A stretch of DNA of 7,916 nt from CAJCBL01 sp035298965 (GTDB taxonomy: Bacteria; Verrucomicrobiota; Verrucomicrobiia; Opitutales; Opitutaceae), in assembly GCA_035298965.1 (NCBI GenBank), contig DATGXO010000007.1:1-7916 (forward strand). The letters are read 5' to 3'. The translations under genes and the position numbers were made by a program. The notes beneath the pieces were generated by a model. That model searched no databases, was not told where the DNA came from, and saw nothing but the letters and a program-made list of their open reading frames with translations. Of this stretch, positions 6,223-7,916 are shown one piece after another (the first letter of the stretch is position 1; every line of letters starts with the position of its first letter).

Positions 6223-6795
6223 TCAGGAGGCCGCTGCGCCGGAGCCGAGCTCGGGCGAAACTTCAGGAGCGGCCGGGGCGCTGGTCTCGACGGCGGGCGT
6301 CGCGGCGGCCGGGGCGTCACCGATCGGTGGGGGCACGAGCGAGGCCTGCGCGGCTTCGATGAGCGGGACGATCTTGGCGAAGACGCGGCGCGTGCGGCGG
6401 AAGCGGGAGAGCGGCGGCAGCGGGACCGTCTGCACACCGGTGACGATGTGGACCTTGCAGGTGCGGCCGAGGATGAGGTTCCAAAGGAAAACGATGAACG
6501 TCGGGATCGTGGGCAGCAGAATCCAGGGCGAGACGCCGTTTGAGGCCACCGCCAGGAGTGCGCCGAGCCCGAGGAAGAGCAGGAGGCAGCCCGTGATCGC
6601 GAGAATGAGGAGGAAGCGGTTCGAGTCCGTGACGACCAGTGCCTGAATGTCGCGGAAATAGTAGCGTTGGTAGCTCTCCGAGAATCCGGTGGAGGTCACC
6701 AGCAGCAGGTGGTCGGGGCCGAGCCAGAGACTCGAATACGTGCCGAGACCGGAGCGGTTGCGGGTGAGACGGCGGTAGAAACGCGGGCGAGCCAT
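6223..6795 (-). CDS. Membrane protein of unknown family with PH-like N-terminal region
   Basis: This is a 190-residue protein that I do not recognise. Residues 18-56 look like a run of beta strands, with SSLWLGPDHLLLVTSTGFSE followed by a segment ending RDIQALVVT. This resembles the start of bacterial PH-like (bPH) domains, where a helix pair is often inserted. Two membrane helices follow at about 60-83 and 88-109. A further strand-and-helix segment (112-150, CKVHIVTGVQTVPLPPLSRF, then FAKIVPLIEAAQ) could complete the split fold. The last 40 residues are a low-complexity Ala/Pro/Glu tail. The gene lies between the two zinc-finger genes, 4 bases after one and 2 bases before the other, so all three are probably made together. 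The PH-like reading is a guess from pattern; the membrane prediction is firm. Confidence 0.82.
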   Translation of the reverse strand: MARPRFYRRLTRNRSGLGTYSSLWLGPDHLLLVTSTGFSESYQRYYFRDIQALVVTDSNRFLLILAITGCLLLFLGLGALLAVASNGVSPWILLPTIPTFIVFLWNLILGRTCKVHIVTGVQTVPLPPLSRFRRTRRVFAKIVPLIEAAQASLVPPPIGDAPAAATPAVETSAPAAPEVSPELGSGAAAS

Positions 6796-6799
6796 GGGA

Positions 6800-7378
6800 T
6801 CAGTGGCGGGCGGCCGGAGTGCGCAGGATATTCGTGAGAAAGAACACCCAGCCCACGAGCTGCGCAGCTCCGAGGATCATCGCGAGGATCGAGCGGACGC
6901 GGGAGCTGCGGACGAGGCTGCCCGGCTTGTTCCAGCCGTAGATCGCGAGTCCGATCGCGGTGGGCGCGGTGACGATGGTGAAGGGCCAGACGATGATCGG
7001 CAGCGTTGCGATCATCAGGGCGGCGCTGTCCCATAGCATGCGCGACGAGACGTTGTCGGGGCGCGAGGTCGGGCGGTTGGCGATGCAGCTCGGGCAGAGG
7101 CATTGGCCGGCGAAATCGACTGCGCAGACGGAGCAGAGCAGGCGACCGCAGCCGCTGCAGACGGCGGCGGCGCGATTGGTCGTGTGGAAGAAACAGGTGG
7201 CGTCTTCGCCGAGCGTGGCGGCCTCCGAGCGCACGACGGAGCGGTTGGCGTGGAGCGCGGGGAAGGGGACGAACTCGATGTCGGTGTCGCAGTTCCGACA
7301 ATGCACCTGGCGCTCGTTGCGCCACGAGTCGTGCGGCAGTGTGCGGTGGCAGCTCGGGCAGTTGGAGGCGAGGGGCAT
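6800..7378 (-). CDS. Zinc-ribbon plus B-box-like zinc-finger membrane protein
   Basis: This is a 192-residue protein. An N-terminal zinc ribbon uses Cys7/Cys10 and Cys27/Cys30 (CPSC and CRNC). A B-box-like finger then uses Cys62, His65, Cys74, Cys77, Cys82, Cys85, Cys95 and Cys98. Cys93 is an extra cysteine outside the pattern. Two membrane helices lie at about 118-147 and 164-186. The finger has exactly the ligand spacing of the 120-residue protein encoded downstream. The zinc domains are expected in the cytoplasm. The role is unknown, but a scaffold or adaptor at the membrane is plausible. The start is the ATG at 7378, 22 bases after the RDD stop. No Shine-Dalgarno sequence precedes it. The downstream gene begins 4 bases after its TGA. 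Confidence 0.87.
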   Translation of the reverse strand: MPLASNCPSCHRTLPHDSWRNERQVHCRNCDTDIEFVPFPALHANRSVVRSEAATLGEDATCFFHTTNRAAAVCSGCGRLLCSVCAVDFAGQCLCPSCIANRPTSRPDNVSSRMLWDSAALMIATLPIIVWPFTIVTAPTAIGLAIYGWNKPGSLVRSSRVRSILAMILGAAQLVGWVFFLTNILRTPAARH

Positions 7379-7400
7379 GGCGGACGGCGAGCGGCGGTGC

Positions 7401-7916
7401 TCAGCGCGTGCGGATCACGCGGGTGTCGCAGATGCGGTCGTGGAGCGCGCGTTTCTCGTCGTCCCAGCCGGCCATCATGTAGCCGATGCACATGATGATA
7501 TAGCTGATCAACTCGGAGAAATGTCGGCCGATGATACGCCCCGAGCGCAAGCGGGAGCCATCGGCGCGTACGACCTTCAATCCCAACGCCAGCTTGCCCG
7601 GAGTTGCTTGGTACTTCGCGAGGAAGAACCAGCTGAACCCCAAACCGATGGTCAAATTGACTAGGAACGTTGCCGCAGTGTAGGCAAAGAACAGTCCCAT
7701 GTTGTGAGATGGTGCCGGTTGGCCCATCCAGATGAATCGGGAAAAGAACAGTATTCCTAGGAGTCCGTTAGCGATCTGCGTCACGACAGTGACGATGATG
7801 CCGTCGATGAACTTCGCTCCGACGCGGACCCAGAAACCCGCGTAGCCGTATGGGCCGGGCATGGTGTCGGCGGCGGCGGGGTTGAGGCCTTCGCGCAGGC
7901 GCTGGAAAAACACGTC
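7401..7916 (-). CDS. RDD family membrane protein, N-terminus cut by window edge
   Basis: The frame is open to the right edge, so 171 codons are visible. The GTG at 7913 lies in the second visible codon and is probably not the true start. Numbering from the edge, the RDD domain opens with YAGFWVRVGAKFIDG (25-39), including Arg31 and Asp38. It contains helices at about 38-58, 73-99 and 135-150. It also has the conserved QATPGKLALGLKVV (103-116) and ALHDRICDTRVI (157-168). RDD proteins are small membrane proteins, some implicated in transport, and they recur beside SpoIIM and MoxR/DUF58 genes. Related verrucomicrobial proteins often carry an N-terminal GYF_2 (DUF4339) domain, which would lie outside the window. 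The gene is the first visible one of the operon. Bases 7621-7800 are about 51% GC with codons unlike the rest. Confidence 0.92.
   Translation of the reverse strand, partial: DVFFQRLREGLNPAAADTMPGPYGYAGFWVRVGAKFIDGIIVTVVTQIANGLLGILFFSRFIWMGQPAPSHNMGLFFAYTAATFLVNLTIGLGFSWFFLAKYQATPGKLALGLKVVRADGSRLRSGRIIGRHFSELISYIIMCIGYMMAGWDDEKRALHDRICDTRVIRTR
7621..7800. other. Low-GC patch inside the RDD gene
   Basis: Counting by hand, bases 7621-7680, 7681-7740 and 7741-7800 contain 31, 32 and 29 G or C of 60 (about 51% overall). Surrounding genes sit around 70% or higher. The reading frame here uses codons such as CTA, ATA, GGA, CCA, TCT and TTG that are scarce elsewhere. The patch covers the first membrane helices and the loop between them. 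It may be a recombined segment or simply reflect the Phe/Ile/Asn-rich protein. Confidence 0.6.

Noticed and set aside
6225..6230. AGGAGG, a perfect Shine-Dalgarno-like hexamer.
   Set aside because: It is on the plus strand, where no gene starts. On the coding strand it reads CCTCCT near the end of the 190-residue gene's reading frame.
7911..7913. GTG as start of the RDD gene.
   Set aside because: It is only the first start-like codon inside the window. The frame is open to the edge and the protein begins mid-sequence compared with related proteins.

Overview
The window is GC-rich (about 70% by eye, with 85% in a sampled 60-base stretch near 2041-2100). All nine genes I can support lie on the minus strand. 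They are tightly packed: two junctions are 4-base ATGA overlaps, most others have gaps of 2 to 22 bases, and the two longest spacers are 48 and 81 bases. This looks like one long operon whose promoter lies beyond the right edge. Codon use, protein style and the RDD protein's sequence context suggest Verrucomicrobiota, perhaps Opitutaceae. That placement is an inference from memory of related loci and is not proven by anything here. I found no rRNA, tRNA, CRISPR, mobile element or convincing terminator.

In transcription order (right to left) the genes are as follows. An RDD-family membrane protein is cut by the right edge (7401-7916). A 192-residue protein has a zinc ribbon, a B-box-like finger and two membrane helices (6800-7378). 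A 190-residue membrane protein of unknown family has a PH-like N-terminal region (6223-6795). A 120-residue protein has a second B-box-like finger and one membrane helix (5858-6220). A 562-residue multi-helix protein ends in a DUF4129 domain (4173-5861). A 416-residue DUF4350 protein follows (2926-4176), then a MoxR-type AAA+ ATPase (1879-2844), a DUF58 protein with a VWA-like region (499-1830), and a SpoIIM-family membrane protein cut by the left edge (1-491).

The core set MoxR, DUF58, DUF4350, DUF4129, SpoIIM and RDD is a recurrent bacterial neighbourhood of poorly known function. MoxR ATPases usually act with a VWA partner as a chaperone-like pair that remodels or activates other proteins. 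Here the rest of the operon is almost entirely membrane proteins, so an envelope-located complex serviced by the MoxR/DUF58 pair is a reasonable inference. The less familiar part is the block of three small membrane proteins between RDD and DUF4129, two of which carry zinc fingers with identical ligand spacing.

At the DNA level, both spacers flanking the moxR-type gene carry four tandem 7-base, TTC-containing units on the coding strand. None of the eight visible start codons has a clear Shine-Dalgarno sequence. The middle of the RDD gene is markedly poorer in GC than everything around it.
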